The notes under the pieces: generated by a model
The model's database searches: none
The model's input: only the letters and a program-made list of their open reading frames with translations
What the model was told of the DNA's origin: nothing
Assembly (NCBI GenBank): GCA_947476045.1
Contig: CANJNZ010000035.1
Coordinates: forward strand, 1-43,572
From: Chthoniobacteraceae bacterium
GTDB taxonomy: Bacteria > Verrucomicrobiota > Verrucomicrobiia > Chthoniobacterales > Chthoniobacteraceae
Direction of reading: 5' to 3'
Length of the DNA: 43,572 bases
Translations under genes and position numbers: made by a program
Part shown: one piece after another, positions 6,810-15,523 of the stretch
Position numbering within the stretch: position 1 is the stretch's first letter
Layout: the number at the start of each line of letters is the position of its first letter

Positions 6810-9800
6810 ATGAGCAGCCACATCGATCCACTTATTTTTGAAAAGCTGAAAGCTTTCGCCAATCGGCGGCGCAGCTTGATTATTCTACGCGGAGTGCTGG
6901 CTTCTGTGGGGGTTTTGGTTGCCGCGATGATCGTAGTGGCGGCGATTGACTATTATGTTCCCTTCCTCTCCGAAAGTGTTCGCTGGGTGCTTAGCCTTAT
7001 CGCCTACGGGGCGAGTTTCTGGGTGGCGTGGTGGTATTGCCTGCGCCCACTGCGGCACGCTCCCAATGAACGGCAGATTGCCAGACTCCTAGAACACGCA
7101 GAGCCCAAGCTTCGTGAGGATTTGTTGTCTGCGGTCGAACTTGGGAGCAGCAAAGGCGACGTTTTTGATTCCGAGCAATTCCGCGAATTGTTGCAAAAGG
7201 ACGTTTCCAATCGAATGAAGGGAATCGAGGTGGAGTCGCTGCTTCCTGTTGCGCTGATCAAGCGCTACATCACTTTTGCATTGGTGATCGGCGTAGCCCT
7301 GCTTGCGCTGATGTTGCTGAGTCGCATGAGATTGAGCACCCTGCTGCTGCGTGCTTTTATGCCCGGGGCAAATGTGGAGCGGGTCTCCAACACTCAGATC
7401 ATTGTGTTAGAGCCTACTGCCGGCGATCTGGTGGCCGCACAGGGCGAGGTGGTGAATCTCGTGATTGAACTCCGTGGCGCAGTGGTCGGAACGGCAAATC
7501 TTGAAACGGTTCCCGGAGACGAGCCACGGACCGTGTCCGAGATGAAGTCGGTCGGTAAGAATCGCTTTACCGCGAGCATCAAGGTGGCACACAGCGATGT
7601 GAGATACCGGGTGCAAGCGGGAGACGGTCTCACACGCTACTATAAATTGAAGGCAGCAGCGCGTCCGATTGAAAACGACTTCGAGAAGATTTACCACTAT
7701 CCGTCATACTCGGGTCTGGAGACGAAAACGCTGAAAGAGCAAAACGGCGGGATCAAGGCCTTGGAGGGCACGGAGGTGGAACTGAAAATTACCGTCAATC
7801 AGAAGATCAAGGAAGGCAGTTTGATCATTGATGCTGGAAAAAATAAGACATCGATCCCGCTTTCGCCTCTGCCAGATGGACGTTTGGTTGCGCGTGTTCC
7901 GGTCAAGACTACAGGAACGTATCGCCTGAAACTGATCAGCGCGGAGACTGGTTTCGACAATAAATTCAGCCCTGAATACGAGCTCCGTGCAGAACCGGAC
8001 TTGATTCCAGCGATGGTGCTTTTGGAGCCCGAAAATGATTTGGTGGCGCCTGCAAATGAACTGGTCAAAATCATCGGCACGGCCACAGACGACGTCGGCC
8101 TCGCGAGGGTTTCTCAATTCATCAAGATCAACGAAGGCATCTGGAAGGAAGTCTTGATTCAGAAAAATGCCGGGCGCGACAAGCGGGTCGTGCGTGACTG
8201 GGATATATTTGAAGAGGGCGTGAAAGAGGGGGATCAAATGTTCACCAAGTTGGTGGCCACGGATTTTGCCGGTAACATGACGGAGTCGCGCACCCTACAG
8301 ATTAGCGTGGTTGCGGCTGGTTTTGAAATGAAGCGCCTCTCAGCGATCAGGGATTGCGAGACATTGCTTGCGTCTTTGAGTGCGCTGGTCACAGCCAGTG
8401 AGGCATTGGAAAAACAGGCTGTGGTTACGGGCGCCAAATTTAACGAAGCCGATGGCACGGATACGAAGGAGGCGATGGACGCGTTGACAAAGGCTTATGA
8501 GACCTTTGAAGGAAAACTTTCGGAAGCGTGGATTGCGCTCAATGTTCCACTCCGCGCGGTTCCGTCCAACCACCAGAGCGCCGACTTGGTTGTGATGGGG
8601 CAGATGCTGAGCCAGATCAACAGCGGCGAGGCACCAAAAGTCAGGCGGATTTTGGATTTGCTTGCCACCAAGCCTGCATCGCCTGCTTCGCGCGATTTCA
8701 TGCGGCAGGTTACAGCCAGTGCCGGGACCCTGAAAACACTGTCGCAAATTTCGCAGGAAACCATGCATATGTTTCTTTCCGCCGAGGAGATTGATGCTGC
8801 GGCGGAACTGGGCACGGTCCTTGGCGGGGAGCAGGGTCGTATTGTCGCGAAAGGGAAAACTGCCACCAAGCCGGAGGAATGGGTCAAGTTGGGTGCGCGT
8901 TTCCGCACCGTTATCGGCACGGCCAAGAGCGTCGAAGGCATTCTCGACCGCCTCGCCGCCCGTGGAGCACCGCTGGGTGACACTTCCAGGCGCATCGCCG
9001 ACTCTCTTGTGCATGAGCGGGAAACACTGGAGCCTACTCTTGAAACCACGGCTGCGGACAAAAACCTCCAACCACTGTTTGAGCGATATGATGCCGCGAT
9101 TCGCACACATGCGGTCAGGTCGTTTGATGCCCGGGGCGAAATTTCCGGAAAATTGATCAAGACCCGCCTCAGGCTTCCGGCTGAGCCCACCAAAATGCCA
9201 TCGGGATTGATCGCATTCACGCACCGCGACCTGATTGAGGAACTCGATCCGATTTGGACAAATATTGATCTGCTGAAAAAGGACATTGCCGCCATCGAAA
9301 AAATGGCGTCGCTCAGCGCTGAGGAGAAGGCCGCATTGATGGATTCGATTTGGACTACCCGCGGAGAAGTTTTCAAGACACACGCCGACCTTGAGGAATT
9401 CCGGGCAGCGGCAGATATCGCTTATGTCGGCGACCTTCGCCGAGCCACCGTGGCGTTGCCACTGATGCGTGTGCCGGGTCCGGAAGCAGAGGCGCGGCTT
9501 GAGGAATTGAATCAGAGTCTGCGAATTTTGGCAGGCGGGCACAATTTGCTGGAATTGAACGAGGGGCTCATGGCCATGGCAGGACGGGAACGCTGGGAAC
9601 TGCGTTCCGCGCAAGCGCGCACGAGCGTCACGCGTGACTGGGCGTGGATTGCCACCCGTTTACATCTGGCGCCGGGCGAACTGAAAAAACTGGATATGAA
9701 AGACAAGGAATCGCTCGCGGCTGTGGATTCCGTCGTCGAGTTGATCAAGGAACTCAACACCAGCCCTGTATTCATCAAGGTGTCGTCGGAAATGGCCAAT

Positions 9801-12800
9801 CGCGGGAAACTCGACCGGGCACCGATGGGTGTTCGCTCCGAGATCGAATTGATCGCCGGAAAAATCAGAACGATAATGGCTGTCTTGCGAAAACCCATGG
9901 ATTCCGCCCGTCGGAATCTGATTAAACTGACGCCGAAAATCAGCGAATTGGCTCTCGCTCTGGCCAAGGAAGAGGCTGCGCTCAAAGTGCAGACGACGGC
10001 GCAAACGAACAAAGCATCGCAGGCCACTCTCGATGAAAACAGGACGGTCACCCAGCCTCAGGTCACCCGTCAGCATCAAATCAACGTCAAAATTGATACC
10101 CTCAGGGATCTTATCCGCACGGATGCCAATGAGCAGAACATCCTCAAGAAAGACCAGCGCGAGAGAATGCGCGACGCCAACGGTGTTCTTGCGCTGTTGA
10201 AAGACCCGCCGCCAAGAGCCTTGCAGGCCCTGGTGGATACCACCATCGCGCCTGAAGTTTCGAGGCAGAAAATCGAACTTGATACCGCCGTGGAACAAGA
10301 GGGTAAAATTGTGGATGCGCTCAATTTGATCGCCAAGAACTACGCAGCACTGGAGCAGGGCAAGGTTGATACGCAATCACGTGCTGAATTACGCAACGTG
10401 GAGAAAGAGGAAGGCATCAAAGAAAAAATTGATGCGGATTTCGCAAAGGCCATCGAACTCGAAAAGATGACCAAGCAGAGCGCCAGGGAACTGCTTGCTG
10501 AGTTGGAGGCCAAACTCGCCACCAATCCGGAAATGCGCAAGGAACTCGATAACATTTCCAGAAATGCGCTGAACACCGCGCTGGATAACATTGAAAGCGC
10601 CAAAAAGAACGAAGCCAAAGTCACCGAGAAGGTGAAGGAGGCGGATGCCAAGTCCAAGGACGCCAAACAGAAATTGTCTGCAGTGGAGGCTGCAAGACTG
10701 GCTGCTTCATTGATTAGAGAGGCGAAGACCGCCGCGGACACTGCCAATGCAGCGGTGATCAAGGCGGACAACAAGCCGGCCATGGAAAAGACAAAACTCG
10801 CTGTTGAAAAAGCAGGTCCCGCTGTGACTGCGGTGGATGTCATTGTCGAAGCCGCCGTCCAACTGGAGAGAAGTTCAGTTGTGAAGGATGTCGCCAGGTT
10901 TGCCTCGATGGTGAACGACAAGGCGGAGATATTTATTGCACTGGCAAACGTGTTTAATGGTGAGATTGGCCAGGCAGCGCAAAAAGCAAAGGAAGAAGCG
11001 GACAAGGGCGGAGCGCAAAAAGACACGAACACGCAAGCAAATCAGCAGGCCACCCTCGCCAATCAAAAGGCAACTCAGGCGATCGAAGCCGCCCGACAAG
11101 CACAGGCTGCCGCCAAGGAGGCCGCAGAGCAGGCGGTGGAGAATGCCAAAAACCCCGATAAAGCGCCAAAGAACAGCAAACTGGCAAAAGCCACGCAGGA
11201 GCACCTGCCCGTCGAGGAAAAAGTCAAGGAAGCCGCCGCCGATGTTGATCGTGCAGCGCGGCATGAAAAACGACTCAAGAACAAGGAAGTAGGCGACAAG
11301 CTTGAGAAGTTGGCCGATAAGATCGAAAAAACCGGGGAGGAAGAAGTGGCGGAAGTTGAAAAGAAGCTGAAGGAAGCCAAGAACCCCGATGAAGTTTTAG
11401 CACCACTGGAAAAAGCCGAGAAAAAACTGGCGGAAGATGCCAAGGAATTGAAGGAGGCGACAGAGCTTCCGACTGGTGAAGAACCAGCCGCTGGCGAAAA
11501 GCCAGCGCCGGGCGAGAAGCCAGCAGCAGGCGAGAAGCCGGAAGCGGGTGAGAAACCAGCAGCAGGTGAGAAGCCGGAAGCGGGCGAGAAACCAGCAGCA
11601 GGCGAGAAACCAGCAGCAGGCGAGAAACCCGCAGCAGGCGAGAAACCAGCAGCAGGCGAGAAGCCGGAAGCGGGTGAGAAACCAGCAGCAGGTGAGAAGC
11701 CGGAAGCGGGCGAGAAACCAGCAGCAGGCGAGAAACCAGCAGCAGGCGAGAAACCCGCAGCAGGCGAGAAACCCGCAGCAGGCGAGAAACCCGCAGCAGG
11801 CGAGAAACCCGCAGCGGGTGAGAAACCAGCAGCAGGCGAGAAACCAGCAGCAGGCGAGAAACCAGCAGCAGGCGAGAAACCAGCAGCAGGCGAGAAACCA
11901 GCAGCAGGCGAGAAACCAGCAGCGGGTGAGAAACCAGCAGCAGGCGAGAAACCAGCAGCAGGCGAGAAACCAGCAGCGGGCGAGAAACCAGCAGCAGGCG
12001 AGAAACCAGCAGCCGGAGAAGAACCCGCTGGAGCCACGGAGGCTACGCCCGAAGAGCAAAAGGCTCTCGCTCGGGCGCTCGACGCATTGGATCAACAACT
12101 CAATGAAGAGGCAGAGGCACAAGAGAACAGTCAAAGCGCCGAAGAAGCCGCAGGGGAGGAAATGGCCGCCGCCGAAGAAGCAGCTGCCGCCGAAGCAAAA
12201 TCCGCAGCCGCCGCCGAGGCTCTCGCAAAAGCCGCAAAAGCCGCAAAGGCATCGCCTTCACCTGAGGCTCAGGCCGCACTCGCTGCAGCGGAAGCAGCAG
12301 CCGCCGAAGCCGCCGAAGCCGCCGAAGCCGCCGAAGCCGCCGCGGCAGAGGCTGCGGAAGAAGCCGCCGAAGCCGCCGCCGCTGCTGCTGACGGACCAAA
12401 GCCAGCCCCGGCTCCCGGCAAAAATCTAACCGGCGGTGCACCGCCACCTCCCGGAAGTGAAGCGCCCGGATTGCCCGGCGATCCCAATGGCCCGCCACCG
12501 CCCCCAGGAAGTCAACCACCACCCGGACCTGGCGGAGAAATCCCAGGCGGAATCCCAATTCCGATCCCAGGAGGAGTCCCGGGACCTAACGGCACTCCGC
12601 CGCCTCCAGGCTCCATGGCCGCCATGGCCAAGGCCGCCATGGACCGCATGCGTCAGGAGCGAAATCCAAAGCCTTCGCCGATGAACAGCAAACCGCCGAA
12701 GACCAGCCAGCAGGAGAAATCCATGGGTGGTGCGGGTTCACCGACCGGAGATCCACTGGGCAAGATTCCTGAGCTTGCTACTTTGAAAAAAGGCGACTGG

Positions 12801-12929
12801 GGAACTCTGCCGCCCAAACTAGCCGAAGACCTCACAAAGGCTCAAGGTGAAGCGATTCCTGACGAATACCGTCAGGCGATCGAGATGTATTACCGGGTCA
12901 TCGCAGAAAAATCCAAGAAAGCAAAATAG
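6810..12929 (+). CDS. Giant DUF4175-like membrane protein with (GEKPAA)n repeat
   Basis: 2039 residues. N-terminal membrane segments lie at about 23-46, 57-77 and 152-171. By that topology the remaining roughly 1870 residues are periplasmic. Beta-rich segments (about 190-500) are followed by long helical, coiled-coil-prone stretches (500-1540). Next come about 30 GEKPAA hexapeptides (1556-1735), an Ala/Glu-rich run, a Gly/Pro-rich linker (about 1870-1930) and a conserved-looking end (WGTLPPKLAEDL then IPDEYRQAIEMYYRVIA). The three-TM front and the EYR-AI--YYR tail resemble DUF4175-type proteins. From memory these often lie near MoxR/DUF58/VWA genes in this group, but none is present here. Function unknown; a periplasm-spanning structural or envelope-stress role is inference. 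It is followed after 21 bp by the first peroxidase-fold gene. Confidence 0.85.
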   Translation: MSSHIDPLIFEKLKAFANRRRSLIILRGVLASVGVLVAAMIVVAAIDYYVPFLSESVRWVLSLIAYGASFWVAWWYCLRPLRHAPNERQIARLLEHAEPKLREDLLSAVELGSSKGDVFDSEQFRELLQKDVSNRMKGIEVESLLPVALIKRYITFALVIGVALLALMLLSRMRLSTLLLRAFMPGANVERVSNTQIIVLEPTAGDLVAAQGEVVNLVIELRGAVVGTANLETVPGDEPRTVSEMKSVGKNRFTASIKVAHSDVRYRVQAGDGLTRYYKLKAAARPIENDFEKIYHYPSYSGLETKTLKEQNGGIKALEGTEVELKITVNQKIKEGSLIIDAGKNKTSIPLSPLPDGRLVARVPVKTTGTYRLKLISAETGFDNKFSPEYELRAEPDLIPAMVLLEPENDLVAPANELVKIIGTATDDVGLARVSQFIKINEGIWKEVLIQKNAGRDKRVVRDWDIFEEGVKEGDQMFTKLVATDFAGNMTESRTLQISVVAAGFEMKRLSAIRDCETLLASLSALVTASEALEKQAVVTGAKFNEADGTDTKEAMDALTKAYETFEGKLSEAWIALNVPLRAVPSNHQSADLVVMGQMLSQINSGEAPKVRRILDLLATKPASPASRDFMRQVTASAGTLKTLSQISQETMHMFLSAEEIDAAAELGTVLGGEQGRIVAKGKTATKPEEWVKLGARFRTVIGTAKSVEGILDRLAARGAPLGDTSRRIADSLVHERETLEPTLETTAADKNLQPLFERYDAAIRTHAVRSFDARGEISGKLIKTRLRLPAEPTKMPSGLIAFTHRDLIEELDPIWTNIDLLKKDIAAIEKMASLSAEEKAALMDSIWTTRGEVFKTHADLEEFRAAADIAYVGDLRRATVALPLMRVPGPEAEARLEELNQSLRILAGGHNLLELNEGLMAMAGRERWELRSAQARTSVTRDWAWIATRLHLAPGELKKLDMKDKESLAAVDSVVELIKELNTSPVFIKVSSEMANRGKLDRAPMGVRSEIELIAGKIRTIMAVLRKPMDSARRNLIKLTPKISELALALAKEEAALKVQTTAQTNKASQATLDENRTVTQPQVTRQHQINVKIDTLRDLIRTDANEQNILKKDQRERMRDANGVLALLKDPPPRALQALVDTTIAPEVSRQKIELDTAVEQEGKIVDALNLIAKNYAALEQGKVDTQSRAELRNVEKEEGIKEKIDADFAKAIELEKMTKQSARELLAELEAKLATNPEMRKELDNISRNALNTALDNIESAKKNEAKVTEKVKEADAKSKDAKQKLSAVEAARLAASLIREAKTAADTANAAVIKADNKPAMEKTKLAVEKAGPAVTAVDVIVEAAVQLERSSVVKDVARFASMVNDKAEIFIALANVFNGEIGQAAQKAKEEADKGGAQKDTNTQANQQATLANQKATQAIEAARQAQAAAKEAAEQAVENAKNPDKAPKNSKLAKATQEHLPVEEKVKEAAADVDRAARHEKRLKNKEVGDKLEKLADKIEKTGEEEVAEVEKKLKEAKNPDEVLAPLEKAEKKLAEDAKELKEATELPTGEEPAAGEKPAPGEKPAAGEKPEAGEKPAAGEKPEAGEKPAAGEKPAAGEKPAAGEKPAAGEKPEAGEKPAAGEKPEAGEKPAAGEKPAAGEKPAAGEKPAAGEKPAAGEKPAAGEKPAAGEKPAAGEKPAAGEKPAAGEKPAAGEKPAAGEKPAAGEKPAAGEKPAAGEKPAAGEKPAAGEEPAGATEATPEEQKALARALDALDQQLNEEAEAQENSQSAEEAAGEEMAAAEEAAAAEAKSAAAAEALAKAAKAAKASPSPEAQAALAAAEAAAAEAAEAAEAAEAAAAEAAEEAAEAAAAAADGPKPAPAPGKNLTGGAPPPPGSEAPGLPGDPNGPPPPPGSQPPPGPGGEIPGGIPIPIPGGVPGPNGTPPPPGSMAAMAKAAMDRMRQERNPKPSPMNSKPPKTSQQEKSMGGAGSPTGDPLGKIPELATLKKGDWGTLPPKLAEDLTKAQGEAIPDEYRQAIEMYYRVIAEKSKKAK
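11475..12032 (+). repeat. 18-bp in-frame tandem repeat, 30 units plus a partial unit
   Basis: Thirty consecutive 18-bp units (11475-12014) and a degenerate thirty-first encode GEKPAA, with GEKPEA, GEKPAP and GEEPAA variants. Units differ mostly at silent positions. A 126-bp block of seven units starting at 11532 is repeated identically, silent variants included, at 11658. This is direct evidence of recent segmental duplication within the array. A long open frame on the opposite strand is a by-product of the repeat. Confidence 0.97.
12300..12335 (+). repeat. Four perfect 9-bp GCCGCCGAA units (Ala-Ala-Glu)
   Basis: This short perfect tandem repeat lies inside the giant gene and encodes AAE triplets within a longer Ala/Glu-rich helical tract. 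It is a second candidate slippage site in the same gene. Confidence 0.85.
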
Positions 12930-12950
12930 CGTCCGAGTCAAACAAAAGCC

Positions 12951-14093
12951 ATGAGTCGGTTCTTCGTTATCGCCTGCTTCATTTCGATACTAGCCCAGTC
13001 CCAAGCGGCGCCACCGCCTGCTTCCTACGGAGTCAATTACGGGGGAAGATACAGGAATACTCCCGTTGAGGTTATTGGAAAACTGGGCCCTGAGGGGGCT
13101 AATCAGGAGAACTGGAATAATCTAAAATCGGGCGCGGATGTTAATTCCGGCGGCGGTTCTTTTACCGCTGAAATCAAGGACCAAAATGGAAACAATCCCA
13201 TCACCCTGAGCACCGCTTGCAGGAGCGTTGGTGGCAATGACGGCGGCGGGGATTCGTTGACGAATTTCCAGCGACTCTACAACTCCGGCCTGCGTGAAGC
13301 CAGTGGCAATTGGACGATCACTACGAAAGAGCCGCCCTTTCCCGGCACCTACGACGTTTATGTTTACTCTCCCGGCGGGGGAATAGGCTATGGCGTGAAT
13401 AGCGGAGCCGCCAGCTCATGGACATCCAAGTCCGGCGGAGCATCGGGCACGTTTGACCTGGACCAGAACTACCACGTTTTCACCGGGCTCTCCGGCCCGC
13501 TCCACATTGAATGCGGCTCTATTGTCGGTTTTTCAATCGTTGACCCGAACGCAGCATCCGGCCCATCGGTGGATTCAAATATCATCGAGATTCCGCTCAA
13601 AGACATCGATGGAAAGGATACATCGCTCAAGCCATTCGAGGGAAAAGCGATTCTTGTTGTGAACGTGGCGAGCAAGAGTGGTTTTACGTTCCAATACAAA
13701 GGGCTGGAGGCGCTCTACCAGAAATACAAGGAGCAGGGATTCGTGGTGGTCGGTTTCCCTTGCAACGATTTCGGCGGACAGGAGGCGGGCACAAATGCGG
13801 AAATCAAATCCTTTGCGACAGGCAAGTTTGGGGTGACTTTTCCGCTAATGGAAAAAATACACATCAAGGGGCAGGAGCAGCACCCGATCTACACCCAACT
13901 CAGCGGGCCGAAAGCGATGTTTCCCGGTGATGTGAAATGGAACTTCGGTAAATTTCTGATCGGTCGCGACGGGAAAGTGGCCTCGCGTTTTGCGCCTGCA
14001 ACGGCACCGGATGGAGCTGATTTGGTAAAGGCACTGGAGGCCGAACTTGCACGGAAAGCGCCGAAAATAGAGGCCGTTAAGCCCGCCAAATAA
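12951..14093 (+). CDS. Secreted beta-domain / glutathione-peroxidase-fold fusion, copy 1 (Ser for Cys)
   Basis: 380 residues with a signal peptide ending near residue 20 (LAQSQAA). Residues 25-200 are a beta-rich domain (YGVNYGGRY, NWNN, TYDVYVYSP, FTGLSGPLHI, GFSIVDPN) of a type common in secreted PVC proteins. Residues 212-365 are a glutathione peroxidase fold: NVASKSGFT, LYQKYKEQGF, VVGFPCNDFGGQE, FPLMEKIHIKG, VKWNFGKFLIGRDG, RFAPAT. In active enzymes the first motif has Cys or Sec where S243 (codon AGT, 13677-13679) stands, and the next has Gln where D273 stands. The W330-N331 pair and C271 are kept. Normal thiol-peroxidase chemistry is therefore not expected. It lies 21 bp after the giant gene, probably the same operon, with a paralogue 46 bp downstream. 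Confidence 0.9.
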   Translation: MSRFFVIACFISILAQSQAAPPPASYGVNYGGRYRNTPVEVIGKLGPEGANQENWNNLKSGADVNSGGGSFTAEIKDQNGNNPITLSTACRSVGGNDGGGDSLTNFQRLYNSGLREASGNWTITTKEPPFPGTYDVYVYSPGGGIGYGVNSGAASSWTSKSGGASGTFDLDQNYHVFTGLSGPLHIECGSIVGFSIVDPNAASGPSVDSNIIEIPLKDIDGKDTSLKPFEGKAILVVNVASKSGFTFQYKGLEALYQKYKEQGFVVVGFPCNDFGGQEAGTNAEIKSFATGKFGVTFPLMEKIHIKGQEQHPIYTQLSGPKAMFPGDVKWNFGKFLIGRDGKVASRFAPATAPDGADLVKALEAELARKAPKIEAVKPAK

Positions 14094-14139
14094 ATCGGAT
14101 CCTTGGTTTCAATTCGGGCCGCATTTTTACTGCTGGAGA

Positions 14140-15309
14140 ATGAAAATATTTCTGAAGTGGCTGATTTTCATCATGTGCGCGAACCACGCACGTGCAGCAG
14201 GTCCTGATGCAACGCTGCCTGTGTCATACGGGGTGAATTTCGCGGGCAGGTATAATGAAAATCCCGCAAACGTGATCGGCACATTTGGGCCCGATGGCGC
14301 ACGGCAGGCAAACTGGAACAACATCGTGGCTCCCCACAATGTGAACAGCAACAGACCCGGCAATTTCAGCGTGGAAATCACGGACAGCAATCGAGCCAAT
14401 CCCATCACTCTGACCATCAAGGATAATGGCGTGGACGGTGGCAATGACGGCGGCGGCGGGCCCAAGTCCACGGATTTCCAGCGCCTTTTCAACTCGGGCA
14501 TCCGCGACGGCAGTTCATCATGGGACATCACAACTTCTGTCGCGCCATTTGGCGGGACCTACGATGTTTACATTTACTCAGGCACCTCAGGCAGAAGCTA
14601 CGGGGTGAACTCCGGGACCACCATTAACTGGACATCCGCCCCAGCCGGAGTGCCCGAAGAATTTGTAGAGGGAAAAAACTACCGAGTCTTCACAGGTCTG
14701 AGCGGGCCGCTGCGCATCCATTTTGCGGACGCAATCGAGGGATTCTCCATCGTGGATCCCAATTCGAAAGCCGAAGGGGCCGATGAGTCGAAAATTTACG
14801 ATATTCCGCTCAAGGACATTGATGGGAAGGATACATCGCTCAAAGCATACGAAGGAAAAGCCATCATCGCTGTGAATGTTGCCAGCAAGTCCGGCTTTAC
14901 GCTGCAATACAAAGGTCTGGAGGCACTCTACCAGAAATACAAGGAGCAGGGATTTGTAGTGGTCGGGTTTCCTTGCAACGACTTCGGCGCGCAGGAACCG
15001 GGGACGAATGCGGAAATCAAAGCCTTTGCGACCGGCAAATTCGGCGTCTCCTTTCCGCTGATGGAAAAAATGCACATCAAAGGACCGGAGCAGCACCCGC
15101 TTTACACCGAATTGACCGGTTCAAGAGCCGCATTTCCCGGGGACGTGAAATGGAACTTCGGTAAATTTCTAATCGGTCGCGACGGAAAAGTGGCTGTGCG
15201 CTTCGCGCCCGCTACATCGCCCGATGACTCAGCATTGCTGAAAGCACTCGAAGCGGAACTCGCCAGAAAACCGGTGAAAACAGACGGCGCGAGGAAGGCC
15301 GGAAAATAA
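14140..15309 (+). CDS. Secreted beta-domain / glutathione-peroxidase-fold fusion, copy 2 (Ser for Cys)
   Basis: 389 residues, a tandem paralogue of the preceding gene with the same architecture: signal peptide (MKIFLKWLIFIMCANHARAA), beta-rich domain (29-208), glutathione peroxidase fold (220-375). The peroxidase part is nearly identical to copy 1, while the N-terminal domain and linker have diverged. The peroxidatic position is again Ser (S251), here codon TCC (14890-14892), and the Gln position is again Asp (D281). W338 and N339 are kept. Retention of these replacements in two diverged copies argues against a sequencing error or simple decay. The C-terminal tail is basic. Function unknown; a structural, binding or altered-chemistry role in the periplasm is possible. 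Confidence 0.9.
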   Translation: MKIFLKWLIFIMCANHARAAGPDATLPVSYGVNFAGRYNENPANVIGTFGPDGARQANWNNIVAPHNVNSNRPGNFSVEITDSNRANPITLTIKDNGVDGGNDGGGGPKSTDFQRLFNSGIRDGSSSWDITTSVAPFGGTYDVYIYSGTSGRSYGVNSGTTINWTSAPAGVPEEFVEGKNYRVFTGLSGPLRIHFADAIEGFSIVDPNSKAEGADESKIYDIPLKDIDGKDTSLKAYEGKAIIAVNVASKSGFTLQYKGLEALYQKYKEQGFVVVGFPCNDFGAQEPGTNAEIKAFATGKFGVSFPLMEKMHIKGPEQHPLYTELTGSRAAFPGDVKWNFGKFLIGRDGKVAVRFAPATSPDDSALLKALEAELARKPVKTDGARKAGK

Positions 15310-15462
15310 AGTTGCTGGCTGCGAATTTGCCATAGCCGCGATTGCAGAAAACCAAGTTTTACAAACTGGTTGGAATTCCTAAACGCGGATACTTTGTTAT
15401 TGGCGAGTGGACTCGATGGAGAAAAAGGATCGTGCGGCCGGGGAGGTTTTCATCCGTGTGTG

Positions 15463-15481
15463 AAAAAACGGCGGTCCGCCG
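15463..15481 (-). terminator. Rho-independent terminator of the minus-strand cytochrome gene
   Basis: On the minus strand a 5-bp GC stem (CGGCG/CGCCG with a 3-nt loop, 15469-15481) is followed at once by six T (15463-15468). It lies 43 bp beyond the stop of the 955-residue gene. The rest of the gap 15310-15523 shows nothing else I can support. Confidence 0.7.
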
Positions 15482-15523
15482 CAATGGTGGCGTCAGCTTT
15501 GGTCTGTAATCAACGCAGCAACC

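Noticed and set aside
11075-12037. Minus-strand open frame with long PAAGFSPAAGF-like repeats
   Set aside because: It is the reverse of the GEKPAA repeat; the 18-bp unit has no stop in several registers. No signal, RBS or family support.
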